DNA from: Sycobia sp. Sy_11
Taxonomy: Eukaryota; Arthropoda; Insecta; Hymenoptera; Epichrysomallidae
Length of the DNA stretch: 64,000 bases
Direction of reading: 5' to 3'
NCBI GenBank assembly: GCA_018907035.1
Contig: JACCIC010000002.1
Coordinates: 3,769,001 to 3,833,000 of the forward strand
Every line of letters starts with the position of its first letter. The stretch's first letter is position 1. Under the pieces are notes generated by a model that saw only the letters and a list, made by a program, of their open reading frames with translations, was not told the origin of the DNA and did no database searches. The position numbers and the translations under genes were made by a program. Of this stretch, positions 27,130 to 40,527 are shown piece by piece.

Positions 27130-27991
27130 CGTCGATTTACCACTGTCAAATGTCTTGTTTTTATTTTTCTTTGTTTTAATATGTATAGTTTTTTATCCCT
27201 AAAATATAAACCGTCACAGTGTTCTTACTGGTAGGCTGCTAATTTGTTCTGCTTAGTATTTGAAGAGCTTTTTTGCTCGCATTATTTAAATTGATCGTGT
27301 TAATTAAAGATATACTTTTGGCATTTTTTTATTAATTGCGTATACTCGTTGTTTTTACTCTAACTTTAGATGGATTCGGCTCTTACGAATAATATGTATA
27401 CATGAATGTATGTTTCATACAAAATATAAATCCAAAAATAAATTGGTCGATAATTTTATAAGGAATTTTGTTTTTTAAACTAAGTAGAGATCAGGGATTA
27501 ATTAGGGTGAGAATTAAGTTACTATTTAGAATTCTTCTTAAGTATAACATTTTGAAATTCAAATGAAGCATCGAAGCATCGCAGCGAATATTGCAAATCT
27601 AAAGTTAAAATTAAACAATTATAATACCTTTATCTCCATTCAGTCTGTCCTATATATATATATTGGGAAATGATTGGAAAATGGAGTTTGCGATCGAAAT
27701 GCAACATCGCCACCTAGAAAACGGCACCCATACTACACGCATATTGAAATAAAAAGACTAAAAATAACTATCCTGTCCTACATTCACAATTATTTAAAAC
27801 CAATCTCTCAGATTTGTAAAGTACACTTTTTTAGCAATCGAAAAAACTGCTGTGCTATCTTATCTGCACAGTATTGTGGATTAAACTGTTAAATAACAAA
27901 GGGCATACAAAAATAATCGAAGCGTTGATATTATTACTATTATTAGAAATCTTCAAACAAATTATTTTCTTCGCGATTTGATTATAAAATA

Positions 27992-28046
<55 letters not shown>

Positions 28047-28290
28047 AAAATGGCAAATGAAATTGGAAGAAGAAATAAAAACTTCTTCATATACGAGTTT
28101 CATTTCATATTTCGTACATAAAAAGCTACTTAACTACATAGAACTTATAAACATGCTTATTCAGAAATTCGAATTAAATATTGCTAAAAAATATTGAAGT
28201 GAGATTTCCATATTTTATATGTTTTCACCAAGGTTGCCGCATAGAGTCGAATTCAAATATACATACATATATATAGTCGAAATTCGAACG
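27130..28290. other. AT-rich noncoding DNA with (TA)n
   Basis: (TA)n lies at about 27995-28041. A CTCF-like CGCCACCTAG lies at 27708-27717. No gene supported. Confidence 0.5.
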
Positions 28291-28299
28291 ATAGTTAAA

Positions 28300-28620
28300 T
28301 CGGACGTGCTCAGGAAGCGTAACAATTAATTTCCCAGTCGCCAAAAATGCAGAGCGCTCGCGGGGGCGCGGTATAACTGCGTGACGTTTCGGCGCTCAGC
28401 GGGGCAAAACGACTGCCCGCGACGGCTCGGGGATGGGAGGGGGCGGTGGCGAGGAAGGCGCAAATAAAATTTCTGTAAAATCGCCGAAGCGAAAATTTCG
28501 GTTAGAGAGATGGACTGCGATTTAAATTGACAATGTAAGAAGAATTAAATTAACTAACTGTTTTGTCGCGCGTCGTGCGCGAAAATTGCTCGATACGCCC
28601 AAACGATAGTTAGAGAGAAT
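28300..28620. other. GC-rich island
   Basis: A short CpG-rich block, core 28340-28470. No ORF of note. Confidence 0.4.
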
Positions 28621-28629
28621 GCGATGTTT

Positions 28630-29480
28630 ATAAATATTTGCGTTATATTTAAAGTTTATATTGAAAAATATGCTATTTAACTAGAAAATATTAGATAGTA
28701 TGCGTAGTTTTGAAAAATTTTAATAACTGATTAGTATAGTATTAAAGTACTAAATTATAATATACTATGCTATATTATTATAATAATGTAAAGTTTAATA
28801 TGCATACCATATATTTATAAATACATACATATTCTGCAATTTTGATATATTATATTTAATTGACCTTCTGGAAATTGCTAAAATTTTATATAATAAATTT
28901 AGTACAAAATAATTTAAGTATAGCAAAAAATGCAATATTCAGTTAAGCTCAACTCGAGAAAAATTCATTGCATAAATCTCAAATCGAGAATCTAAAAATT
29001 TATTCTTCTCGGGATACGTAGTGCAGGCACGGCAACGACATCTGACGTTTCAAAAATTTTCAAAATTAAAGTAAAAAATTAAAAATAAATTAAATTCCAC
29101 GCACGTATTGCAATTCGATGTAATTATATACGTGTACAAAAAATTTTGAACGTAGAAAAAAATACGTACGTAAATTTGCTTACGGAGAAGTAGCATGATT
29201 ATTTACATCTGCATTAGTGGTTTCTTTACAGATACTAGCAAGATCGTTTTATTTCACTCATATTGTATTGGTAGACGTTTTCAGAAAATTGGACTTTTAC
29301 GCAAACCAGAGCTCGTCCTCTGGTTTCTCTCCAACTGTGAACGCTTGAAGTAATTACTCGAGTCCTCTTCGTTTTTCAAATACTATCATATTGCCGTGTA
29401 CATAGATACATATATACATACTTGTATATCTACATAGTTACGAACATGCATTCAAACAAACATACAAACATACATACATT
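28630..29480. other. AT-rich noncoding DNA
   Basis: I see nothing identifiable. CATA-like units near 29400-29480 lead into the next TA tract. Confidence 0.55.
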
Positions 29481-29482
29481 CA

Positions 29483-29485
<3 letters not shown>

Positions 29486-29520
<35 letters not shown>

Positions 29521-29741
29521 CAGCTCGGTCGCTGCGTAGCGCGCAGTTCTGTCACTGGCACGTATATAAGCCAAGTGAAGGATGGTGGTGGGCGGGGGGG
29601 GGGCAGATAAACGCGAGCGAGGATAGGGCTTGTGTTATATACATGAAAGCCTGCGGGATTAAATGTCGGTGCTACATGCAGCGTGCGCTAGAGAAATTGT
29701 CGTCGAGAGAGGGAGAGAGGAAGATAGAGAAAGGGGGGAGG

Positions 29742-29795
<54 letters not shown>

Positions 29796-30263
29796 ACGAG
29801 CGAGAAAAGAAAAGCCGAGCACTACTCGTGACACATCCCTTGCAGCCTCAATACGCGGAGAATTTTCGCGTGGTCAACCATTTTGAATGTTCCTGCCTCT
29901 CATTATTAGTCAGCACGAGAGATGAAAAGCGACAGAGACCTAGAGAGCGAGCGAGAGAGAAAGAGAGAGAGAGAGAGACAGATTTTGAGAGATTGAGAGG
30001 AAAAGCTCTCTGTGATTCTCGGATATTTCGATAGGTTTGTCGGGGGCAGATTCTGATTATTAATTATATCTGCCAGGTGTCGAATCCAATGCGCGTGCTG
30101 CGCGATGTAATAATGAGGCTTGTCAAGGTAATGATAATAAAGAGAGCCATCTGGAATCCAACGCTCGTGCATTCTACGACAGCTGCAGATCCCTAATTCT
30201 GTAATGTTAATCGATTCCGTGCGGTTTAGCTTTCCATGCATATACATATATATCATTCAAAGA

Positions 30264-30310
<47 letters not shown>
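29486..30310. other. GC-richer block framed by (TA)n tracts and carrying a (GA)n tract
   Basis: (TA)n lies at 29486-29516. A TATATAAGCC box lies near 29563-29572, followed by GC-rich sequence. (GA)n runs at about 29747-29791, with a weaker GA-rich tract at about 29954-29980, and (TA)n at about 30266-30310 closes the block. Frames here translate the GA tract (ERERER or SLSLSL). Promoter-like composition, but no transcript evidence. Confidence 0.45.
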
Positions 30311-30314
<4 letters not shown>

Positions 30315-31290
30315 CAATATCAATAAAGTATTGATATAAATAATAAACGATGAGTTAAATAATAAACAAATTGACACATAATTGACCAGTCGAAAAAACG
30401 CTTTACTGTGCCAAGAGATAGAAACAATTCAAAAAAATTCAAAATACGTTTCCAAGAGCAAAAATGATCCCACAAAATCATTATATTATTGTCGTGAAGA
30501 CCATTATAATCTTCACTACTTTAGGTAACTGATAAATTTTAAATTATGAATGTAAGATAAAACATGTTTGACCTAAAAACTTGTTACAAATTATACGAAT
30601 ATTCATAATTTTAATGTAAACATTACCTTAAAATTTAATTACGCATGTTTTTTAAATGTACAAAGACAATTTTCCTCAGACAAAAGTCTTGTATGCAATT
30701 CTCACGTACTATTTTACTAATGTATTTTCTACTACGTTGAATTTGCCGTTATTCTTCAAAAATGCAGCCACCATAATTATATCTATTTTTGGTAAATTTT
30801 CTCGATTCATCTTTTACAAAGCCTATTTCTACCATAAGGAATACATGGGTATTATAAATTAAGGAAATAAAGGAAATAAAGGAATTTACATAAGGAATAA
30901 AATAAAGTCAATTTTTTAATGAAAACATGGCTGACCTATATATGCTGACTTATATCAACATTTATACAATACACTTTAACTAATTACATGGCCAGATGTG
31001 TTATTCAATCTACGTCACGTTAGGATGAGACAACCACAGACGGTGTTGCAATGACGAAAATATTCTATATTTTATTAAGTATTTTTAATTATTCATTATT
31101 AAAAAAATCGAAAGCTTTTACATTTTTATCATTAAGAATTTCAATAAATAATATCACATGTAATATCATAGATATTTACATGTGAAAATCATTAAAACAT
31201 TTTCTGATTTATTGTATCTTTCCCTATTACCAAATTAATCAATAATCACGTTGATAAAATTAAAAACAAGCAGGAATCATTTTGTGTAAA
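30311..31290. other. AT-rich noncoding DNA
   Basis: I see nothing identifiable. A short AAGGAATAA-type direct repetition is visible at 30860-30905. Confidence 0.55.
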
Positions 31291-31299
31291 TAAAAGAGC

Positions 31300-31662
31300 G
31301 ACTTTCTGAGCGATTGCTTTACCAGAAGAGAAAATGGAAGTGCTCGAAATCAATAGCATTCAATTGCGACGCTGTGCTCGTGTGGACTCTACACCCACGC
31401 ATCTCTGCAACGGCGATTACTACGTTAAATAATGCGAGAGTCAACGAAATAAGCGAACAGTGCAAGTGTGTGTGTGTGTGTGTGTGTGTATGCACGCGTG
31501 TGCACATATACTGATGGTGCGTCCTGACATCGGTGCGACTATCTGAAAATCCTCACACCTCTGGATACCGTGTGGATTTCGAGAAAATCGATATTCCGGC
31601 GTATGTAAATGCGCGGTATCGCGCGAAAATCCCGCAACCTAAGCAAGAAAATCTCGAACAAC

Positions 31663-31722
<60 letters not shown>

Positions 31723-32560
31723 CTTTGGGAAAAGCTCTCGAACGCCAGTTGATTTGGATAAAAATAACGGACGGCGTCCGACTGGAAAATTTTTCTTCCG
31801 CTATTTGACGGGTAAGGACGACGCGAAAATTCAGGAATAATGCAGTCCCCGACAATGCTCCTCATTACGCATACAGCTGTAACGCCCTCTCCTGGGAATA
31901 ATCGAACGAGTTGCGGTAGAACGCTCTCTATCGTCCGAGATTCCTGTCCTCCACGACTTGCGTGAATAAATTCCTGCCCCCAGCGCGTTCTAACACTTAA
32001 AAATATTAAAAGCAGCTTTGAACCGACGATATTAACCTCGAATCGTTTCCCACCGACGATGATAAGCGAGAATCGTGGCTGTATAGATATGAAAAGTAAA
32101 TATAGCTCTCCCACCCTTACGAAGACTGCGCACTCTGACCACCTCATTTGATTTGAATTGCCTATACATAATACAGACGCTCACGAGCTCGTTCGTTGCG
32201 GAAGCGCGAAACGAAGAGATAGTATATGTACGCGGAAATGGAGAGAGAGAGAGAGAGACGTAAGCTTGAACTTTCAACCCTTGCCTCGTAACTCCTCGAT
32301 GTCCCACTTCTATCGGATTATTGTAGGCGGAGAGTATAAAGACACAAAGACAGGGACAGAGAAAGAGAGAGACAGTGAAAGAGGGGGGGGGGAGGCAGAA
32401 AAATTGCAAATTGTGCAGGTGCGCGTACAATGCTTCGGTATCGTGGGTCGAAGAATGGCTGATCAGTGAAAAAGAAAGGCAAAACAAAAAACACGCGAAG
32501 AGGCATCCATCGGTAAACAATGCGCGAAACTCTGATGCATATATATACATACATATACAC
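31300..32560. other. GC-richer block with TG, TA and GA tracts
   Basis: (TG)n lies at about 31467-31489, a 55-base (TA)n at about 31666-31721, and GA-rich tracts at about 32241-32260 and 32357-32392. Overlapping open frames on both strands (up to 188 codons) include the repeats and lack any family signal. Confidence 0.4.
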
Positions 32561-33530
32561 GAGCTTGAAAAGTAGAATTGCATTTTTTGCAATTTCAATT
32601 TAATTATATTTAATTTATTTTATATCCTGTTACGAACCTTTGATAGAAAATATAATTGATTAGTTTTTGTAATTTATTAAAATTTTGGTATTTATTAGTA
32701 GGGTATTTGTTTCACCAATGAATCAAAACGAAAAATGTAGTAACAATACATAAACAAAATAAAAAGCACACGCAACATTTATAAAGAATTGTCTTTTATT
32801 CTTAAGAATCTGTTTGATTGATTCACACGTACGTTGCGCATTAATTTTTAGAAATTATAAATCATTTCGTAATTAGTAATAGCAATAAAAAATTCATCGC
32901 TCCAATTCTACAATACCTAATATTTAAATATATTGATGCTGATTTATTAGATATTGATGCACCCTAAACCGTAATTCAAATACCTTTATTTATATTGAGT
33001 ATCAATTATTCCGATGAATTACACGACACAACAATTAGCAATGAATCAATACGACTGAAATTACTGAAATGTTTGTAAAAATGGTGTTTAGCATAAATTT
33101 CTGCTTATAGAGCCTAGTTATAAATAATTTTATATTTATTAAAAAAAATAGTAATTTACTCTAAAACAAATATTTATGAAATTCTACGCAAACAATTTGT
33201 TTTAAAAAATGGTCCATGATATTGTGAGTTCTTGTTTCTATTTTCGTTCTACTGCATTCAGAAATAACCGTATAAAAGTATATTAAAACGAAGTACTTCT
33301 CAACATTTTATTACAAAACATTTCCATATTCAAGATAAGCAGTAACGTAGAGGCGCATGTTACATTTTAATAAGTGACTCATTCATATATACGAGCTGAT
33401 TTTAACAAAGAATGTTTTTATTTCTGCTAATATTCACATTTGTTACTTGTACTCTTGTTCCTTATAACTAGGGAAGAACGTCGTAAAAAATGGTACATTT
33501 CGGATAGGTATCGATCGATAACCGAGCTGG

Positions 33531-33563
<33 letters not shown>

Positions 33564-34865
33564 CAGAAATAAAATTTTCGATGAAGATCCTCGTGTCAGG
33601 TGGGCTATAAGCTTTTTTACTATCTGCCGCTCGACTGTAGACGATAGAGATTGTTCAGTCACTTAGGGACACCGCCAGATGTGTTTTATCTTTATGATGT
33701 TGAATGGAGAAAGGAACTAAAATATTCTATTTTACTGCGATTTTCCTCCTACTTATTGTTTTTTACACTTGTTTTTTTACAATACTCCCATCGTTCGCAA
33801 TTTATAGTACCGCGAAAAAATGGGAACAATACTATCCACGTTTGCTGTTCGTAGTAATGAATTTGCTATAGTGCCATCTAAACTCTCAAGATGTAAAAAA
33901 CAATTATAAAATATTCCCTTTTGATACAATCTTCCGTAGTTATTATGAAGAAGAAAACATTGAAATCAGTTTAGATCTTTTATGTAAATTAAACGGGACT
34001 CTAACAGAAAATAAGACAATGGGCAATTTTAAAGACGTTCAGTTTTAAAATATATTTTTGATTTCCATCGCTTATGAGAGCCGCTATTTGACAGTATGAA
34101 ATAAGCGAAGCTAAGTAAAATAATCAGAACATACCTCTCCAAAAAAAAATATCTGAAAAATTCCGCAAATCATAAATTAAAATAAATCGACGTTTTAGTA
34201 TTTCAAATCTTGATAACGTTTAATTATAAAATAAACTTAAATATTGCTAAATAATCTACGGTTATTCAAAGACCGCAGCTGGACATTGATTACCAATATT
34301 TTTTACCTCAACATTGTAGACAGATCGCCGATAAATTTGTTATTTATAATTGGTGCGTGCTCTTCTACCTACAATTTCTGTTGCAACAAAATAGTAAATT
34401 TGGGTCTCCAACACAGCCGTCGCTCCGAAAGGCTGAATTAATTTGCTGTCGATTACGCACTGCCCGGGATTTGTTCCTCCCATCTCCCTCTCGATTTGCC
34501 TGCGCTTTATGCTAAAATGTCACGCACAATTAAATTTCAAATACGTTCAGAATATTTTACTGACAATATAATGATTGTATATATTTTAATAAATACCAAA
34601 AGTAGAGAGCTATATCGTGTGAGTGTTTTTGTTAGAAACAAATTGATATTTATTTATAAGATGAATTTTAAATATAATAGCCTTCTAAAGCATAAGGATT
34701 TTGAAAAAGTTAGTATTGTATGTAAAAGACATTTTTAAATCATTAAGTTACTATTTATCGTAATATTGATCTAACCTAATATTCAATCTATTTAAAGTAA
34801 TTTAGAAACAGAATCCTTAGACAACATTTTTACAGATCTAAAAATATCTTTCGGATTTGTTACAG
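32561..34865. other. AT-rich noncoding DNA upstream of the repeat-protein gene's first visible exon
   Basis: A short (GA)n lies at about 33541-33563. It most likely includes the upstream intron, because it ends in a splice acceptor. No upstream coding exon could be recognised. Confidence 0.5.
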
Positions 34866-36578
34866 ATGTCCTGACAGCGGGCCCCGGGCCACCAGAATGC
34901 CGACAGACGACGACTATGGCCGAAGAGAACGTCTCCTGTTGCACCAACATGCAGCTGGACAGTATACTCAGCCAGCATCCCCACTTCATGGAACGGCAAC
35001 AAGTTCCATCAACACTACAGTTGGTCCAACTAGCACCTATGTTACAAGTGGACTTGACTGTTGCCGGAAGCAGCAGTCATCTTCAAACATACCTCATTCT
35101 TCCGGAAGTCAAGAACATCGACAACAACAACAACAACCGTATCATTATCACCAAGAACAGCATCGATCATCATTGCAGAATAGTGACCAGCTGCAGCAAC
35201 ATCATCAATACGGCTCAGCCAACTCAAGCCGACAACACTGTCAATCGATCTCCCAAGGCCTCCTTGTCGATCGATTCACTAGATTTACAGACAGCAATTC
35301 GGGTAACAGCGTCAGTGATCAATCAAGACAAGTCACGTGCAGTACTGACACAGCGACACCAGATTATCGCAGCTATCAGCAGCTCTCGTCCGCAGTCGAG
35401 TGCTGCCACTCATCGCAGCATCAGCAAAAACAAATCGCTAATAACAGCAACAACGAGTATGCAAACTCGAGTGTTCTCGTTGCAGTTTCGGCTGGGAATA
35501 ATGCATTCTCTACAGAAACATTTCCATCGCCTCCGTCACCGGCACCAGCCGGTGATCGCTTCGTACCTCCACCGCCGCTATCGCCCAGCGCCAGTGACAA
35601 GTACGCATCTTCACAGTCTTTGGTTAATTATGTTTCTGCTGATCGTCTTTTGTCCACAAGTTCAACGAGCACCCACGAGCTTTTTGGTGCCACGCCAGCA
35701 ACATCAATGTCTGCCAAGGAACAGCGGTTTGCTTCAGCAGAGCGATTGCTGGCCAACACAGGATCAGTATCAACGGGATCAACTGTATCATCGGTCGGAG
35801 AAACAAAAGATCAGCAACGATACGCTGCTTCATCGACAGATCGACTTCTTGCCTGTGCCTCGCCAGTATTGGGCGTCTTATCCGAGCGATGCGGATACGG
35901 ATCCGCCAGTCTCAAAGATGTACCTGTCACGACATCTACACGTTTTGGAGTATCGTCTACTGAGCGATTGCTCTCGGCGTCTCCGATACATGCGCCGGTG
36001 CCGGAAAGGTTCGCTAGCTCAAACAAGTCAGGCAGCAGTTACCTCAAGGACTCGCCACTGCACGAACGTTATCACAATCATCAAACATTATCCCAGCAAC
36101 AGCAACAACAACAGCAATTTCATCATGATCGCTTTACTAGCATTACTTGTACTACGGAGAGATACCTGTCCAGCTCGCCAAATCCCGAGGGTGCGCACCA
36201 GCGCTACTCGTCCAGCGAAAGAATACTTGCTTCAGCAATTGGTCCGACTAATGCCGGAAATGACCAAGTTAATAGTAGGAGATATTCGACCGACCGAGCA
36301 CTCGAAGTCGCGTGCCAGAAATACGTGGACAGTCGCATCTCAACATCGCCCGCTCCCTCGGATTTTTCCGGTAGATTCCATCCGTACCAAGATGCAGACG
36401 GAGGATCTGGTACCGTGCAACGATATATCGTCCCGAATGACAGATTCAATGATCTGGCAATGCAAAGATACGCTCAAAGCAGACCGACCGATAGGTTCGT
36501 TAGTGGCAACGAAAGATATTTATCCAATAATAATGTCAATTCACACGACATCAGACAGTCTTCTGGAGAGATAGCTAG
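34866..36578 (+). CDS. Large coding exon of a Ser/Gln-rich RY/DRL-repeat protein (first visible exon)
   Basis: Seen: one frame runs open for about 570 codons from a 3' splice site (TTGTTACAG, AG at 34864-34865) to a 5' splice site (AG|GTAATT, GT at 36579-36580), where the intron supplies an immediate TAA. An ATG at 34897 with A at -3 could be the true start. The frame is also open upstream of it to a second possible acceptor ending at 34835, so the N-terminus is undecided. The product starts MPTDDDYGRRERLL. It then has a Gln/His-rich stretch (about 35100-35240), a Pro-rich patch (PPSPAPAGDRFVPPPPLSPS, about 35530-35590), and from about 35600 onward repeated units such as ADRLLSTSS, QRFASAERLLA, QRYAASSTDRLLA, TRFGVSSTERLLSAS, DRFTSITCTTERYLSSS and QRYSSSERILAS. 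A run of eight Gln lies at about 36094-36117. No signal peptide, membrane segment or globular domain is evident, so I expect a disordered scaffold or regulatory region. Family not recognised. The chosen frame is supported by the repeat motif continuing across both introns. Confidence 0.85.
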
Positions 36579-38038
36579 GTAATTTTTCTACTTAGAAAAT
36601 ATTAATGATACTAAAATATGTGCTTTGAAATATAAGCTTTCTATAAATTATTCTGAGTACAATTGCTTAAGCAGAATTATATTTTTATACATATAGGAAA
36701 ACAATAATACGGTTATAGGCATTTACTAATATAACTTCTACAAGATTATTAAGAGCAGTAAATGATCGGTACATACACTAAAATGAAAAGTTGTCAAAAC
36801 TAAATCAAATTAAATTGAATCTTTTACTATGAGAGATTCTTCTCAAATTTTAATATTTAAAAGCTTCATAAAAACTTTTAAGTTTAAATTATCATGTTTT
36901 TATGAGTTTGTAATGTAAATGTAATAAGTTAATATAGTCAATCAATACAAAAAATTTCGAACTATCTATAACAGATCTGCTTTCACTTCTTTGTAAAATC
37001 TGATATCAGGGGTTGCATTCACAAATTTCAAGCGATCCTAATACGTAGTTTGACAACTTATAACCGAAATAACGTAAGGTAAAATATTTTAACAGAATTT
37101 GCTTAATTTACTTGAAATTGTTATAATTTAAATATTACAATTGTAAAATTTCAAAAAAATTAGGGAATAAAAATAATTCTAGCATGTTACAACACAGTAT
37201 TAGGTATGAAATGTGCATAGTACAATTATAAGATTTGTTATAATCTTAGTTCGAATATATTATTAGATTGAATTATTTCAGCATTCATTTCAAATGGTCC
37301 TGAATAATGTTTCTAATCTTATTAGACTTGGATAGAAATCATATATTAGAGAATATTGATAGAAAAGTTGGAAAAGTGTTCACAAATTTCAAACTCGAAA
37401 TTATTTAATTGAATTCACAAATGAATGTGAATTCACTATGAATTCACAAATTATTGATAAATTTATACTGTTCATAACATATCATCATAGTAGTTATGTT
37501 GATCTTACTTAATTAGAAGTTTACGGATTTTTGGCTTATATCAAAAGCCTTAGAAAATCTTTTGCTTGATTTGTAAAAAATTGTTTCTTAGTGGTGTATA
37601 CAATAATAGAATGCAGGAAAAATGACATAGCGATAAGTACAACACAATTAGAATTGTATAAATTTTAAGTTGGTTGCACCTGACTAAGAAATAATTTCTT
37701 AATACTGAACTTACTACTGGGTACGAATTTTTTTTCATCATATTTAGGCCATGAGTAGCTTTGCCTTAAGTAGACTTAGAAAGTACAGTTCTGTGATTAC
37801 AGATTGCTGTATTTTATTGCAATTTCTGGAAAAAAACTCTTAAGATTATCAATTTAAGAGTAATTTAATTAATATTAATTGAATATATTTTGTATTTGAA
37901 GGATCGAAAATATGAAATTATTGAGAAAAAATTCCTAATTTATTTATAAAAATAAGTTTTCTTGAAATTATTAATTCTTTACGAAAGTATACGATACTCT
38001 CCCGGTAGCGTTTAAATTAATGTTAATAATTGTTTCAG
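36579..38038 (+). other. Intron between the first and second visible exons
   Basis: A 1460-base AT-rich GT-AG intron (GTAATT ... TTGTTTCAG). It splits an Arg codon after its second base. I see no repeat element, ORF or RNA gene in it. Confidence 0.8.
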
Positions 38039-38296
38039 GTATACGCCCAGTTCATCCACCGATCGATTACTCTCCTCTTCGTCCTCGGCTTCGTCTACAG
38101 AGGCGAACAATCGCTCTGCTCACCATCAAACTTTTAATTCGGTCGGCTCTAGCGCCGGCAACAGCAGCATCGGAACCCAATCCAGCGGCATGGTCGAGCA
38201 GTCCGTTCGCTATCCCGCGGTCTCGCCCACGCCCGACGGTAACGCTAATCAGACAAGCGCCAATTGTTATTCGCAGCAATCTTCCAAGCAACAGCA

Positions 38297-38338
<42 letters not shown>

Positions 38339-38746
38339 ATTAGCCGGGGACAAGTACCATCATCAGTTAACCAAGTCGATGCAGGGCTACGTCGCCCCCG
38401 GGCCCGAGCGCAATAGCTACGACCACCTGTCCACCGGCCAAAGCGATCATCAATTTATCGAGCGACTCGATCGCTTTGGTATGGACAGATTTGCGAACGT
38501 GTCCGGGCTTGGCGAGGCGCGTTTCCAAACGGCCGATCGTTATCACTGTACAACGGCCGATCGCTACTCGCCGGCCCGGGATAATTCCGATAAATATTTG
38601 TCGCTGCCGAAGCCGAAGGACAGATATAACACGGTCGGTCGCATTGCTAATTCCTGCGCGTCCATTTCGTCCGGTACGTCGGACAGGAGTTACGCGGCTT
38701 CCGGGGGAACATATGTGCCGCCAACGGCACACACCCCGGTGGAAAG
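38039..38746 (+). CDS. Second visible coding exon of the RY/DRL-repeat protein, with polyQ tract
   Basis: Seen: acceptor TTGTTTCAG|G (AG at 38037-38038) and donor AAAG|GTAAGG (GT at 38747-38748). The AG left over from the preceding exon plus the first G restores an Arg codon. The reading then continues YTPSSSTDRLLSSSSS, another copy of the repeat unit, which strongly supports the junction. The length is 708 nt, a multiple of three. Contents in order are a Ser/Asn-rich stretch, VRYPAVSPTPDG, a pure run of 17 Gln (38289-38339), then a dense cluster of LDRFGMDRF, ADRYHCTTADRYSPARD, SDKYLSLPKPKDRYNTVGR and a Ser/Gly-rich end closing with TPVE-R. The polyQ codons are mostly CAG, so the tract should be length-variable. 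The intron supplies an immediate TAA if retained. Confidence 0.85.
38289..38339 (+). repeat. CAG/CAA polyglutamine tract
   Basis: 17 consecutive Gln codons inside the second visible exon, mostly CAG with CAA near both ends. Confidence 0.95.
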
Positions 38747-40527
38747 GTAAGGAAGAAATGCTTTTTATTCGTCTCAAGGGAAATGTACCTGATAATCGAA
38801 AGGTTAACAAGTGATCATAACACACTTGGTTAGTTTCACGGAACTGGGTCCTATTACCATTACACGAGTATCGAGGTATAGAATTAAAATGAGCCCGTAA
38901 CGTTAAACCTCATATGTGCAGACACTGGGGCGTCTAGGTATAGATAGATTTTACCAGAGGGCACAATTATTTAATTAATCAGGTAGAAGAAACTAACAAA
39001 ACTTTTTAATTTGCCTAAGAGGCCCATGGTATTAACAGGTAGACTGTCTTTGATCATAAACACCATCGTAGAATTGATTGGGATTGAATTAAAAATCTGA
39101 TAAAAAATTTATATGTCTTACTTTATCCTCCGTTTTTCCATGTTTTTATTATGTTCCGGACAAAAATACATATTCTGAAATTTATTATCAAGTTTTCACG
39201 GCAAATTATTACATCTTTTGCATCCAAAGAGAAAATTATTTTATGCAATAATTACAAATTTCAAACCCATTTCATCGATTTGAACAGGTAGAAAATTAAT
39301 AGTGTGTATGGCGGAGTGTCCCTCCAAGATAATTTGTTACTGTACAGGTTAGCATTAGTGATATTTTTATCATTACGCATAGAATTTTATATAATTGAAA
39401 GAAGATTATATAATATTTATAAAAGAATGGATCACGTATAATTTAATACTATAAAATAGATTGGAATTAATGAGTAATAGTGTATCAGTGGAAGAGTACT
39501 AGTGTACTAGTGGAAAAGAACGACTTTCTAATTTTAAAATGTAATTTATTATTTTCTATAATAATAGTTAAATATAAAACGTTAATGCGACTAGAAATGT
39601 CAATTTCTATAGTGTATTTTCAAGTGAGATAGCATCTACATTATAAATAAATTAACTCGGAGGAATTTCCCACAGTACCTACTGTGAATTGTCTACCTGT
39701 TCAATCCCATGAAGAGGAATTCAATTCCTCTAAAATCCATCTACATAAGCATATACATTAATATATATAGACGTGATGTTTATCATTAATGTTCATTTTA
39801 ATTTTGTATCATGATAATAGCCTAAACGGCCATGAATAATGAAATCCAAATTTGTACTTAAAAAACTATCCATGTAAGTTATGATTATTTTATAACCTTT
39901 CTATTAACATATTCATCTATTGAACCGTGTGATAAACTAGTCTTAATTCAGTTTTATAAATTGGTTATTGCATAATTGTATTGAAGAATGATTTTTCATG
40001 TATTTGTATTATATTGTGATAAGGCACTTCAATGTATCGATCTACTGATATCAATTTGACTTTAGATTTTCTAAGCATTCGTCCGACTATTTTATCATAT
40101 ACACTCACTGTACATAAAGTTCCGTTAAAATGAAGAAGACGTTATCAACATCGAGATACTACACATTTATTTTTACTCTGATTTAATTTTAAAACATGCA
40201 TGGATCATTAACAGAAATTAACCAAGATAGAAATTGATAATGATAATCCAGAGCCAAACAATTCTAATACGATCTCTACATTAATAACAATTACGTATCC
40301 AATATGTAGTTTACTATAAAATTTACAGCGATTCAATATATTTAAAGTAATTATTACGTTTTACCTGTAAAATGACTTAGACTACTTAAAAAAATAGAAA
40401 TATTGCATCATTTAATAAGGGAAAAGAAGTATTAAACAACGTTAACTGAATTCCTGATCATACATAAATAGCTTGCTAAATATAATTGATACCTTAATCC
40501 TCTGGAAATGCCAATTTATTGTTTTAG
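38747..40527 (+). other. Intron between the second and third visible exons
   Basis: A 1781-base AT-rich GT-AG intron (GTAAGG ... ATTGTTTTAG). It splits an Arg codon at the same position as the previous intron. No internal gene or recognisable transposon seen. Confidence 0.8.

Noticed and set aside
31553..32598. Minus-strand ORFs up to 188 codons
   Set aside because: They include TA and GA tract translations (IYIYIY, SLSLSL) and overlap each other in different frames. No family signal.
38067..38825. Several antisense and alternative-frame ORFs over the second exon
   Set aside because: Shadows of the supported frame, which is fixed by the motif continuing across both splice junctions.
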